7,791 nucleotides of DNA from Candidatus Melainabacteria bacterium (GCA_903970565.1 CAJCJE010000185.1:1-7791), one strand, 5' to 3'. Shown: positions 1 to 5,581, numbered from the stretch's first letter. Notes: a model not told the origin generated them from the sequence alone. Numbers and translations are program-made.

Positions 1-954
1 GGCGTGGCCGCGATCGGCGTGATCATCCTGATCCCGCTGCTGATCGCCGCCGGACTGACCGGGGTGATCTCGGCAGTGTTCGGCGGCGGAAGCCAGCCCA
101 GCCAGAGCGCACTGGACGACATCCCCGCCGACTACCTCGCCCTCTACCGCGCGGCAGCCGGGGTGTGCCCCGGACTGGACTGGTCGATCCTCGCCGCCAT
201 CGGCAAGATCGAGACCAATCACGGCCGGTCCACGCTGCCGGGCGTGTCCAGCGGCGAGAACCCAGCCGGGGCAGGAGGGCCGATGCAGTTCCTCCAGAGC
301 ACCTTCGACGGTGTCGTGTCACGGCACCCGCTCCCGGCGGGTGGGGCGAGCCCGCCCTCGCGCTACAACCCCCACGACGCCATCTACGCCGCCGCGTACT
401 ACCTGTGTGACAACGGCGCGGGGCGGGGCGACGTGGACGCCGCGATCTTCGCCTACAACCACGCGCAGTGGTACGTCAACGAGGTTCTTGCCCAAGCACA
501 GCAGTACGCCGACGCGGCGGCCACAGTAGGCACGGGCGATTGCAACGCCATCCAGGCCACCAACTCCGTCGCGCTCGCGGCGATCAACTACGCCTGCGGA
601 CAGCGCGGACTTCCGTACGAATGGGGAGGCGACGGCCCTGGACAGGGCGATCAGGGCTTCGACTGCTCAGGATTGACCCAAGCCGCCTACGGCGCGGCGG
701 GAGTGACGTTGCCCCGCACCGCCGACTCCCAGTTCCACGCCGGGCCTGTCGTGCCAGCCGGACAACCGCTGCTGCCCGGTGATCTCGTGTTCTACGGCAC
801 CGCCACGTTCATCCACCACGTCGGTCTCTACATAGGTGGAGGTGTAATGATCGACGCACCCTACACAGGGCAGGTGATCAGGATCGAGCCCTACCGGTGG
901 AAGGGAGACGACTACTTCGGAGCTACACGGCCCGCAGGTTCTGTTGCCTCGTAA
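1..954 (+). CDS. Membrane-anchored SLT lytic transglycosylase / NlpC-P60 peptidase, probable conjugation cell-wall hydrolase (5' partial)
   Basis: This protein is predicted to cut peptidoglycan twice: an N-terminal lytic transglycosylase domain cleaves glycan strands and a C-terminal NlpC/P60 domain cleaves stem peptides. Numbering is from the first in-frame GTG at position 4. Residues 3-27 form a hydrophobic anchor (AIGVIILIPLLIAAGL), so both domains would lie outside the membrane. Residues 55-165 look SLT-like: E70 in AAIGKIETNHG is the likely catalytic acid, followed by GPMQF (92-96) and FAYNHA (149-154). Residues 190-310 look NlpC/P60-like: C221 in FDCSGL, H272 in HHVGLYIG and D284 in MIDAP are the expected triad. 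The frame is open to the window edge and no basic residues precede the anchor, so the true start is probably just outside. Such two-domain hydrolases are typical of actinobacterial type IV transfer modules (family knowledge). Phage or housekeeping hydrolases are less likely given the neighbours. Confidence 0.9.
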   Translation, partial: GVAAIGVIILIPLLIAAGLTGVISAVFGGGSQPSQSALDDIPADYLALYRAAAGVCPGLDWSILAAIGKIETNHGRSTLPGVSSGENPAGAGGPMQFLQSTFDGVVSRHPLPAGGASPPSRYNPHDAIYAAAYYLCDNGAGRGDVDAAIFAYNHAQWYVNEVLAQAQQYADAAATVGTGDCNAIQATNSVALAAINYACGQRGLPYEWGGDGPGQGDQGFDCSGLTQAAYGAAGVTLPRTADSQFHAGPVVPAGQPLLPGDLVFYGTATFIHHVGLYIGGGVMIDAPYTGQVIRIEPYRWKGDDYFGATRPAGSVAS

Positions 955-1360
955 CGGGTTCCACGTCACCGACGGCCGCGCCCACCATAGCACTGAACGG
1001 GCGGCCGTCGGTGCCGAGGAGCAGAATGCGTTGGGTGAACAGCGGCGGCGTTGCGTCGTCGAGGGCCACAATGTTGAAGTAGCTGGCCAACTCGAACAGC
1101 GTATTGGCCACCTCGCGGATGGTGGTGCGATCCGGGTCAGCCTCGACCGACAGACCCTCGACCCGGATCTCCAACACCCGCTGCTGCGGCAGGACCTCGA
1201 TGACGGTACGCACGTGGTGCGGGATGCCGCCCTCGTCGCGCAGCTCGGCGATGTCCTCGGTGAGCCTGACGGCGGCAGCCTCCAAGGTGTAGCCGGGTCC
1301 GATCCCGGCTCGCGCGCCCCACAAGACAGAACAATCCACTGTGGACTTGAAGTGTGTCAT
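923..1360 (-). CDS. Hypothetical protein, diverged paralogue of the gene at 1552-2028
   Basis: This 145-residue protein belongs to no family I can name. It has no signal peptide, membrane segment or cysteine motif. It aligns along most of its length with the protein encoded at 1552-2028: LEIRVEGLSVEA (63-74) matches LRIGIAGLIDAT, VANTLFELASYFNIV (84-98) matches YEAMRSVFGLANHYNRV, and LFTQRILLLGTDGRP (107-121) matches RFIQHITALRADGEP. The ATG at 1360 was chosen because GAAAGG lies 6 bases upstream and the paralogy starts after it; the frame is open further upstream to 1537 without similarity. Its last 32 bases overlap the 3' end of the cell-wall hydrolase gene on the opposite strand, which supports a compact element but may set the two transcripts against each other. 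Same orientation as its paralogue, with a hairpin between them. Confidence 0.8.
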   Translation of the reverse strand: MTHFKSTVDCSVLWGARAGIGPGYTLEAAAVRLTEDIAELRDEGGIPHHVRTVIEVLPQQRVLEIRVEGLSVEADPDRTTIREVANTLFELASYFNIVALDDATPPLFTQRILLLGTDGRPFSAMVGAAVGDVEPVTRQQNLRAV

Positions 1361-1375
1361 GGCAAACCTTTCTTC
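1361..1375 (-). promoter_or_regulatory. Ribosome binding site of the gene at 923-1360
   Basis: On the minus strand the leader reads GAAGAAAGGTTTGCC directly before ATG. GAAAGG sits 6 bases from the start and decides it over upstream in-frame codons. The same GAAAGGyTT pattern precedes the genes starting at 4075 and 6165. Confidence 0.6.
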
Positions 1376-1392
1376 GGTCGTCGGGTCCCGTT

Positions 1393-1417
1393 GTGCGGTG
1401 GCAAGCGCTCGCCGCAC
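1393..1417 (-). repeat. Short inverted repeat in the leader of the 923-1360 gene
   Basis: GTGCGG and CCGCAC form a 6-bp stem around a 13-base loop, about 33 bases upstream of the start codon. It could fold in the mRNA leader or be an operator half-site pair. At this GC content a 6-bp stem can occur by chance. Confidence 0.25.
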
Positions 1418-1492
1418 AGAGCAGGATCCGGCGTGGTCCATGCCGGGACCGGGCGCGGCGGCTTGCCCAAGGCATCCGTTCGTTAGGCCACA

Positions 1493-1530
1493 CCGCCCTG
1501 GCCGCGTTGAGGTAGCGCGAGCCAGGGCGG
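1493..1530 (-). terminator. Hairpin downstream of the 1552-2028 gene, likely terminator
   Basis: CCGCCCTGGC (1493-1502) and GCCAGGGCGG (1521-1530) are perfectly complementary. An inner CGCG/CGCG pair extends the stem to 14 bp with one bulged base and a 9-base loop. It begins 21 bases after the stop codon of the minus-strand gene at 1552. No T-run follows, which is common for actinobacterial terminators. It lies 133 bases upstream of the paralogous gene at 1360, so it could separate the two transcripts or limit readthrough. Confidence 0.55.
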
Positions 1531-1551
1531 CTGACACAGGGATTCGATGGG

Positions 1552-2028
1552 CTAGATGGTCGCGGCGTCGTGCATCATGCCGATCAGCACGATTCCGGGT
1601 TCACCGTCGGCCCGCAGCGCGGTGATGTGTTGGATGAACCGCGCCTGGTTGGGCTGTGCCAGGTTGACCCGGTTGTAGTGGTTGGCCAATCCGAACACGG
1701 AACGCATGGCCTCATAGATCACGGATGTCTCCACCGTCGGGGAGGTGGCGTCGATCAGTCCGGCAATGCCGATCCGCAGGATCGGGACGGGTCCGTCGCT
1801 GTCGACACTGACCTCGAAATTGGCGATCGCGGGCAGCATGTCGTCGTTGCGTACGTCATACAGGTCCTTGTAGACGGCGTCCGCGATCTGGCCCATCGGC
1901 AGATCTGCGGTGCTGTCGTAGTGTTCGCCGACCAACCATTGCCCGGCGATCGTTGTCGGGGTGGCCGCTTCGCGGCTAGCGGGATCGGTGGTGGCTGATC
2001 CGGTGGTGGTCGTGGGGTTCGTGGTCAT
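1552..2028 (-). CDS. Hypothetical protein with Thr-rich N-terminus, paralogue of the 923-1360 gene
   Basis: This 158-residue protein has no assignable function. Residues 1-27 are rich in Thr, Ala and Pro and look disordered. The rest appears globular, with a GEHYDSTADLPMGQIADAV segment (34-52), an alternating hydrophobic strand pair (FEVSVDS, ILRIGIAGL) and a C-terminal region containing NHYNRVNLAQPNQARFIQH (116-134). This central and C-terminal region is shared with the 923-1360 product, so the pair arose by duplication. The ATG at 2028 is preferred because the low-complexity start follows directly, although the nearest purine stretch (GGGAAGGA) is about 12 bases away, so translation initiation may be weak. 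It is divergent from the winged-helix gene at 2412, sharing the intervening control region, and is followed by a hairpin. Confidence 0.8.
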   Translation of the reverse strand: MTTNPTTTTGSATTDPASREAATPTTIAGQWLVGEHYDSTADLPMGQIADAVYKDLYDVRNDDMLPAIANFEVSVDSDGPVPILRIGIAGLIDATSPTVETSVIYEAMRSVFGLANHYNRVNLAQPNQARFIQHITALRADGEPGIVLIGMMHDAATI

Positions 2029-2145
2029 CGTGGATTCGGTGTCCTTCCCGGTCAATGCGCGCGCGTCGGGCGCGCGGCAATGCGAGTTTTTTGTGCTGTC
2101 CCCGTCGCGATCCGCGTCGGGTGCCCGGCGATCCGGTACGTGTCC

Positions 2146-2175
2146 ATCCACGCTCGATACGTGTGGTCGTGTCAA
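2146..2175 (-). promoter_or_regulatory. Candidate promoter for the 1552-2028 gene
   Basis: On the minus strand a consensus -35 hexamer TTGACA lies at 2175-2170. The best -10 at 18-base spacing is only GTGGAT (2151-2146), which keeps just the final AT of the consensus. Transcription would leave a leader of roughly 115 bases. The -35 match is good and the -10 poor, so this is a low-confidence call. Confidence 0.3.
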
Positions 2176-2281
2176 CCCCACCATCGATGTCGACCGTGTT
2201 GGGGGTATCCGTTTAGCGCAACGATTCCCTGCTCTACCAAACGAATCCACACGAGATGGTCATCTTGTTTGCTGACACCGC

Positions 2282-2314
2282 TTGACTTCATGGGTCGAAG
2301 GAAGCGTCCATAGT
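2282..2314 (+). promoter_or_regulatory. Candidate promoter for the 2412-3239 gene
   Basis: TTGACT at 2282-2287 resembles a -35 element and CATAGT at 2309-2314 resembles a -10 element, but their 21-base spacing is longer than optimal. It is placed about 100 bases upstream of the ATG at 2412, in the A/T-richer part of the divergent region. The leader ends with GAGGA six bases before the start codon. Confidence 0.3.
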
Positions 2315-2411
2315 GGTGTAGCCCGAACACACCGGCAGCGCACCGGGGGCCACACCCGCTCCGGCCGGGGCATGACCACCACCGATCACGAACCGCGAAT
2401 CGAGGAACGTC

Positions 2412-3239
2412 ATGTCCAGCAAGACCCGCACCCGCAAAACCAACACCACCGCCACCGGCTCCGCCAGCACGCTGCGGTCGGTTCCTGACCCCGAGACCGC
2501 CGCGACGGTCCGCACGGACACCGAAGACAAACTGTGGAAGGCATTGCATACCAACCCGAACAGCACCGCCGCCGACCTGTCCGGCGTGGCGGAGATCGGG
2601 AAGTCGACCGCGCAGAAGATCCTCGTCAAGTGGGCGAGCGAGGGCAGCGTCACCCGCACCGCCGGGATCGCCGAAGGCGGCCGTCGTGCCGCTGACCTGT
2701 GGGCGATTGCCGACACCGACGTCGCCCCGGTCGACCAGGTGGACACCGCTCCGGCGGAGGACGCCGATCCGGCCGAGACCGTGCCGGATAGCCCGGTCAC
2801 CCCGGACGAAGCCGACGTGGACGACACCGCGACCGCCGAGGGTGATGTCGCCGAATCGGCGAATACTGCACCGACCGTGACAGCAGCCGACAAGACCGAA
2901 CCGGCTGACGCCGAGCCCGCCGTTGCCGAGGAGACCGACACCGCTGCAGATGGCGCGACGACCGACACCGGCACGGCGACGAGCAGCACGAAGGACGACA
3001 AGGCGCGGTTGGCACCGGGGGCGTTGCGCGGAATGGTCGAGGACCACCTCCGCGATCACCCCAGCGAGGAATTCGGCCCCACCGCGATCGCTAAAGCCCT
3101 GAGCGGGAAATCCTCGGGCGCGGTGAGCAACGCGCTGGACAAGCTCGTCGAGGACGGCGTCGCGGTGAAGACCAACGACAAGCCGAGGCGGTTCACGCTC
3201 GCCCCAGCGGAGACGGCTGCGCCCGCACCGACGAACTAA
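2412..3239 (+). CDS. Putative DNA-binding protein: two winged-helix-like domains joined by an acidic linker
   Basis: This 275-residue protein probably binds DNA and may regulate the element. Residues 36-99 resemble a winged helix: LWKALHTNPNSTAADLSGVA, then the likely recognition helix IGKSTAQKILVKWASEGSV, then a wing ending DLWAI. Residues 202-263 form a second such unit: MVEDHLRDHPSEEFGPTAIA, then SGKSSGAVSNALDKLVEDGV and a basic wing NDKPRRFTL. The two are joined by about 90 residues dominated by Asp, Glu, Ala, Thr and Pro, probably disordered and strongly acidic. The N-terminus (KTRTRK) is basic. GAGGA six bases before the ATG supports the start. It is transcribed away from the 1552-2028 gene, and a 27-bp perfect palindrome begins 8 bases after its stop, an attractive but unproven target. 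MarR/ArsR-type relationships are possible; no exact family is claimed. Confidence 0.85.
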   Translation: MSSKTRTRKTNTTATGSASTLRSVPDPETAATVRTDTEDKLWKALHTNPNSTAADLSGVAEIGKSTAQKILVKWASEGSVTRTAGIAEGGRRAADLWAIADTDVAPVDQVDTAPAEDADPAETVPDSPVTPDEADVDDTATAEGDVAESANTAPTVTAADKTEPADAEPAVAEETDTAADGATTDTGTATSSTKDDKARLAPGALRGMVEDHLRDHPSEEFGPTAIAKALSGKSSGAVSNALDKLVEDGVAVKTNDKPRRFTLAPAETAAPAPTN

Positions 3240-3246
3240 CCGGATA

Positions 3247-3307
3247 CGCGCGCGAATGTGGTGGTGTCCCACGGTACCCACGTGGGACACCACCACATTC
3301 GCGCGCG
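3247..3307. repeat. Perfect 27-bp inverted repeat with 7-base loop between convergent genes
   Basis: The arm at 3247-3273 is the exact reverse complement of 3281-3307; the loop is GTACCCA (3274-3280). The arms run from alternating CGCGCGCG at the outside through AATGTGGTGGTGTCCCACG. It starts 8 bases after the stop of the winged-helix gene and lies 145 bases from the end of the convergent gene at 3452, so it can act as a bidirectional terminator. There is no T-run. The uninterrupted stem is much longer than a usual terminator. An operator for a dimeric or two-domain DNA-binding protein, or a site used in replication or transfer, is an alternative. Confidence 0.85.
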
Positions 3308-3346
3308 CCTGATCACCGACTCGACATTGCTGGTGACACGTCAGGC
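3307..3346. repeat. Second, interrupted inverted repeat next to the 27-bp palindrome
   Basis: GCCTGA (3307-3312) pairs with TCAGGC (3341-3346), and the adjoining TCACC (3313-3317) pairs with GGTGA (3332-3336), leaving a 4-base bulge (CACG) on one side and a 14-base loop. It shares one base with the 27-bp repeat. Together they make about 100 bases of potential secondary structure between convergent genes. It may help terminate the minus-strand operon or be part of a larger recognition site. Confidence 0.5.
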
Positions 3347-3451
3347 GATTCCCGCACGGCTGACGGACCACTCGATAGTGCCCGAAACCGCTCCATCACA
3401 GGACATGGGCGGTCAGGGGGGCGGGGTAAGCATGATCGCGGCGCTGAACCG

Positions 3452-4075
3452 CTACGGGCAGCGAGCATCCGCTTGGGCGGCGAGGTGTGCCCACCAGGAA
3501 CCAGCGTCCCCGACGGGCGCGGCGAGACCGAGCACGGCCAGCACCCGCAGGACGTAGACCTCGATGAACGAGATCTGGTTACGCACGACTTCGGCCATGG
3601 CCTCGACGTCGCCAGCAGCGTCACCAAACGCCTGGTCGGCGGCCCGGTTGTCACGGTCGGCCGCGCACAACGCCTCGAGAACGGGTTCGACGGCGACGGT
3701 CTGTCCGGCCTCGGCAGCCCAGACGACGACCTCCTCCGCGATCGCCGTCATCGCCCTGGTATCAGCGACCGCTGCCCGGCCCGCGCTGCCCGCTGGGGCG
3801 TTGAGCACCGTGATCCACCGGTGACCGCCGGGGCTGTCGGCCAGCAGCAGCGCGGTGTCGCTGTCGTCCACGACCGCGATCAGCACGGGGGCGGCGGTGG
3901 CGTCGACCAGCGCGGCGGCCCAGCCGGGCGTGTCCTGGGAGTGCCCATCGACGGCGGCGAGCTGCCACTGGTCATCGCGACGACCGATGAGCTCGACTTC
4001 CTGTCCGGCCAGCGGGTCCAGGTTGGTCAGCGGCAGTGGGGTGCGGGCGAGGATGAGCGATCCGGTGAAACCCAT
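3452..4075 (-). CDS. Hypothetical protein starting MGFTG
   Basis: This 207-residue protein has no function I can assign. It opens with MGFTGSLILARTPLPL, a start I associate with a group of uncharacterised actinobacterial proteins (recollection, not a search). Residues 1-90 suggest an alpha/beta fold with strands around PVLIAVVDDSDTALLLA (63-79). Residues 105-175 look mainly helical and acidic. The C-terminus contains VYVLRVLAVLGLAAPVG (173-189), hydrophobic enough for a buried helix but too short and isolated to call a membrane anchor. The ATG at 4075 is preferred over the GTG at 4129 because GAAAGG lies 7 bases before it and the same leader precedes the gene starting at 6165. It is the last gene of the minus-strand run and converges with the winged-helix gene. 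Confidence 0.8.
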   Translation of the reverse strand: MGFTGSLILARTPLPLTNLDPLAGQEVELIGRRDDQWQLAAVDGHSQDTPGWAAALVDATAAPVLIAVVDDSDTALLLADSPGGHRWITVLNAPAGSAGRAAVADTRAMTAIAEEVVVWAAEAGQTVAVEPVLEALCAADRDNRAADQAFGDAAGDVEAMAEVVRNQISFIEVYVLRVLAVLGLAAPVGDAGSWWAHLAAQADARCP

Positions 4076-4215
4076 GACGAAGCCTTTCGTTGCGGTGGTT
4101 GGCGCGGTGGCAAGGGGTTGACTGGGCACCTCGACGGGGCCGCCGATCTCGGCCAGCCCAGCCTGCGGGCGTCCGGTCCGGTGCTCAGAAAGAAGTCGGC
4201 GTGATCGCGGGCCAT
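4027..4215 (-). pseudogene. Short ORF resembling the N-terminus of the ADFY protein (5243-5581); likely decayed copy
   Basis: This 62-codon ORF begins MARDHADFFLSTGPDARRLG. Residues 6-20 match the start of the product encoded at 5243-5581: ADFFLSTGPDARRLG against ADFYDGRGPSAVWLG, 8 of 15 identical with no gaps. After the LG the similarity stops and the sequence turns Pro/Arg/Ser-rich, running out of frame into the first 49 bases of the MGFTG gene. This looks like a truncated duplicate of an ADFY gene whose 3' part was lost, or less likely a short peptide gene. GGAAG about 9 bases before the ATG could still allow translation. Confidence 0.4.
4076..4091 (-). promoter_or_regulatory. Ribosome binding site and conserved leader of the 3452-4075 gene
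   Basis: The minus strand reads AACGAAAGGCTTCGTC immediately before ATG. GAAAGG is 7 bases from the start. Apart from one inserted base it is identical to the leader of the gene starting at 6165. Confidence 0.6.
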
Positions 4216-4325
4216 GGTGGGAAGCTTCCGTCGGATGCGAGTTGCTCGTCGAGGGCGAAGACCGCCCGGCGGCTCAACGAGGCAACGGGCGCGGGAGGTT
4301 ATTGGAACGGCAGAGGCACAGTGGA

Positions 4326-4664
4326 TTAGGTGAGCTTCACCCACCGGCCTTTCTCGGGGTCCCATCTCGCCTCGGTGTAAAGACGGAAGATGTCGGGGAA
4401 GCCGGGACCGAGCATCCAGCCGAACTCTTCGCAGTCGATCAGGCCCGGCGCCCAGCCGGTCCATTTTTCCCGGCCGCAGTCGTGGTCGAGGTCGCACATC
4501 AGCCGTTGCAGGCCGGTCATGAGGCAGATCGCGATGTCGCATTCGTCGTAGTCGTCGAATTCGTGCTCTTCGCCGACGGCGACGCCGCAGTCCGGGCACG
4601 TCGCCTCGTAGTCGAGGAGCCGGAAGACCTTGTCCTGCGCGTCCGGTGCACTGTTCTCGCTCAC
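4326..4664 (-). CDS. Small Cys-rich zinc-ribbon-like protein (copy 2)
   Basis: This 112-residue soluble protein probably binds zinc. It has C23-P-D-C26-G followed by H34, then C42, C47, C57, C63 and C78, a spacing that suggests one or two metal sites. The motifs LLDYEATCPDCGVAVGEEH (16-34), QRLMCDLDHDCG (53-64), WTGWAPGLIDCE (68-79) and GWMLGPGFPD (82-91) are shared almost in full with the protein encoded at 4869-5216, so the two are tandem paralogues. The GTG at 4664 follows GGAGG by four bases and coincides with the start of the similarity; the frame is open upstream to 4865 but without likeness to its paralogue. It is separated from the upstream copy by 204 bases containing a 26-codon ORF. 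The role is unknown; a nucleic-acid or protein adaptor role is inference only. Confidence 0.85.
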   Translation of the reverse strand: MSENSAPDAQDKVFRLLDYEATCPDCGVAVGEEHEFDDYDECDIAICLMTGLQRLMCDLDHDCGREKWTGWAPGLIDCEEFGWMLGPGFPDIFRLYTEARWDPEKGRWVKLT

Positions 4665-4675
4665 GTGTCCTCCAC

Positions 4676-4756
4676 TCAGTTCGTTCTCGGTTTCGTGCTC
4701 GTTGGGACTCGCGGGCCTCTGGCCTCGATGCCCAGGGAGAAGTCGTCGTTGGTCAT
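4676..4756 (-). CDS. Possible 26-residue leader peptide upstream of zinc-ribbon copy 2
   Basis: An ATG at 4756 opens a 26-codon frame starting MTNDDFSLG and ending 11 bases before the GTG of the next gene, with that gene's GGAGG just after the stop. This placement would suit translational coupling. The opening DDFSLG is loosely like the ADF start of the 5243-5581 product, so it could be another decayed copy of that gene. No strong ribosome binding site precedes it, and AGA codons and a Thr/Pro/Arg tail argue against a conserved protein. Confidence 0.25.
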   Translation of the reverse strand: MTNDDFSLGIEARGPRVPTSTKPRTN

Positions 4757-4868
4757 GGTCGAAGCCGCAGGCGGGCGCGAGGTGGTCATCCGACGAAAGA
4801 AGGCCGACGAGGCCCTGGCGAGAGGGCGTGGTCAAGGGATTCACCTGACGGCAAGGAAAAGGCACGGT

Positions 4869-5216
4869 TCAGGTAGGCTTGACCCAGAGACAGCGCTCGC
4901 GGTTCCACACGGCCTCGGTGCAGAGGCGGTTGAGGTCGGGAAGGCCCGGTCCGATCATCCAGCCGAGCTGTTCGCAGTCGATCTGGCCCGGCCACCAGCC
5001 AGTCCAGACGTCGTGCCCGCAGTCGTCGTGGTCGTCGAGTTCGCACATCAGTCGCTGGCGTCCGTTGACCAGGCACCGGGCGACGTCACAGCCGCCGTTG
5101 ACCTCGTTGTAGAGATGCTCCTCGCCGACCGCGACGCCGCAGTCCGGGCACTTCTCCTCGAAGTCCAGCAGGCGACGCGCGTTCGGCTGGTCGGTGTTGT
5201 CGGGTGTGTCGTTCAT
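4869..5216 (-). CDS. Small Cys-rich zinc-ribbon-like protein (copy 1)
   Basis: This 115-residue soluble protein is the upstream paralogue of the one encoded at 4326-4664. Shared cysteines and histidines are C23, C26, H34, C43, C48, C58, C66 and C81; it has H63 and two extra cysteines (C99, C109) near its end. Shared motifs are CPDCGVAVGEEH (23-34), GRQRLMCELDDHDDCG (52-67), WTGWWPGQIDCE (71-82) and GWMIGPGLPD (85-94). The CPDCG element and the later cysteines fit a structural zinc site. The ATG at 5216 lies five bases after GAGAGG. Only 26 bases separate it from the stop of the ADFY gene upstream, so the two are almost certainly co-transcribed. I know similar small proteins from actinobacterial plasmids and phages but cannot name a family. 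Confidence 0.87.
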   Translation of the reverse strand: MNDTPDNTDQPNARRLLDFEEKCPDCGVAVGEEHLYNEVNGGCDVARCLVNGRQRLMCELDDHDDCGHDVWTGWWPGQIDCEQLGWMIGPGLPDLNRLCTEAVWNRERCLWVKPT

Positions 5217-5242
5217 TGTGTCCTCTCTGGTGGTTGTCGTTT

Positions 5243-5581
5243 CTAGCCCGCGACCGGTGTCCCGGTGGGCAGCCACGCGCGGCCGGTGGTGATCCACACC
5301 CGACCGTGGACGAACGCGAATACCCAGTCGGTGGCCCGGCTGTCGGGCCAGGGCCACGGCCAGCCGTCGCGGGCGTGGTAGCCGTGCCCGAGGCTCTCCT
5401 CGACCCACACGGCCAGCAGGTCGGTCACGGCGTCGGCGTATGTGAACGGGTCGGTCGCGTCCAACAGCAACCGTCCACACGCGACGGTGCGCACGGTTGC
5501 GGGGTCGGCGTCACCCTGGAGCGAACCGAGCCACACGGCGGAGGGGCCGCGCCCGTCGTAGAAGTCGGCCGTGGTGGTCAC
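5243..5581 (-). CDS. Hypothetical small protein with ADFY...GRGP...WLGS and WPWPWPDSR motifs
   Basis: This 112-residue protein is soluble with no signal peptide. It begins VTTTADFYDGRGPSAVWLGS and carries a striking WPWPWPDSRATDWVF segment (74-88) followed by a VHGRVWITTGRAWLP strand region (91-105). I recognise this arrangement as a recurrent small-protein type in actinobacterial mobile elements; no function is known to me. The GTG at 5581 overlaps the TGA of the preceding gene by four bases (GTGA), which strongly supports this start and implies translational coupling. It precedes zinc-ribbon copy 1 by 26 bases. A truncated copy of its N-terminus seems to lie at 4215. Confidence 0.85.
   Translation of the reverse strand: MTTTADFYDGRGPSAVWLGSLQGDADPATVRTVACGRLLLDATDPFTYADAVTDLLAVWVEESLGHGYHARDGWPWPWPDSRATDWVFAFVHGRVWITTGRAWLPTGTPVAG

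Larger units (their letters stand above)
2029..2411. other. 383-bp divergent intergenic control region
   Basis: This stretch separates two divergently transcribed genes and holds no convincing gene. Its right half (about 2200-2300) is visibly richer in A/T than the coding regions. It contains candidate promoter elements in both directions (listed separately), two direct ACGTGT hexamers (2138-2143 and 2159-2164) and a GCGCGC-rich patch near 2057-2077 followed by six T residues at 2087-2092. It is the natural place for an operator of the downstream winged-helix protein. None of these elements is strong enough to be sure of. Confidence 0.5.

Noticed and set aside
2060..2092. GC hairpin followed by six T residues, terminator-like on the plus strand
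   Set aside because: The stem is only 6 bp of CG repeats, the T-run starts 10 bases after it, and no plus-strand gene ends upstream of it.
2200..2250. tRNA-like D-arm on the minus strand (GGTAGAGCAGGGAATCG)
   Set aside because: The segment resembles a D-loop, but no acceptor stem, no complete D-stem and no TTCGA-type T-arm with matching stems could be built around it. It may be chance or a remnant.
2172..3371. 399-codon minus-strand ORF opposite the winged-helix gene
   Set aside because: It runs through the palindrome and is antisense to a gene with clear domains and ribosome binding site; composition is Arg/Gly-rich as expected for a shadow.
4665..4865. 67-residue upstream extension of zinc-ribbon copy 2 to the GTG at 4865
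   Set aside because: The extension has no match in copy 1, its GTG has no ribosome binding site, and GGAGG directly before the GTG at 4664 marks the start.
4843..4874. ACCTGA/TCAGGT inverted repeat at the end of zinc-ribbon copy 1
   Set aside because: A 6-bp stem with a 20-base loop is weak and expected by chance in GC-rich sequence; not listed as a terminator.
4242..5246. 334-codon plus-strand ORF covering both zinc-ribbon genes
   Set aside because: Its two halves look alike only because the two genes on the other strand are paralogues. It has no ribosome binding site or recognisable domain.
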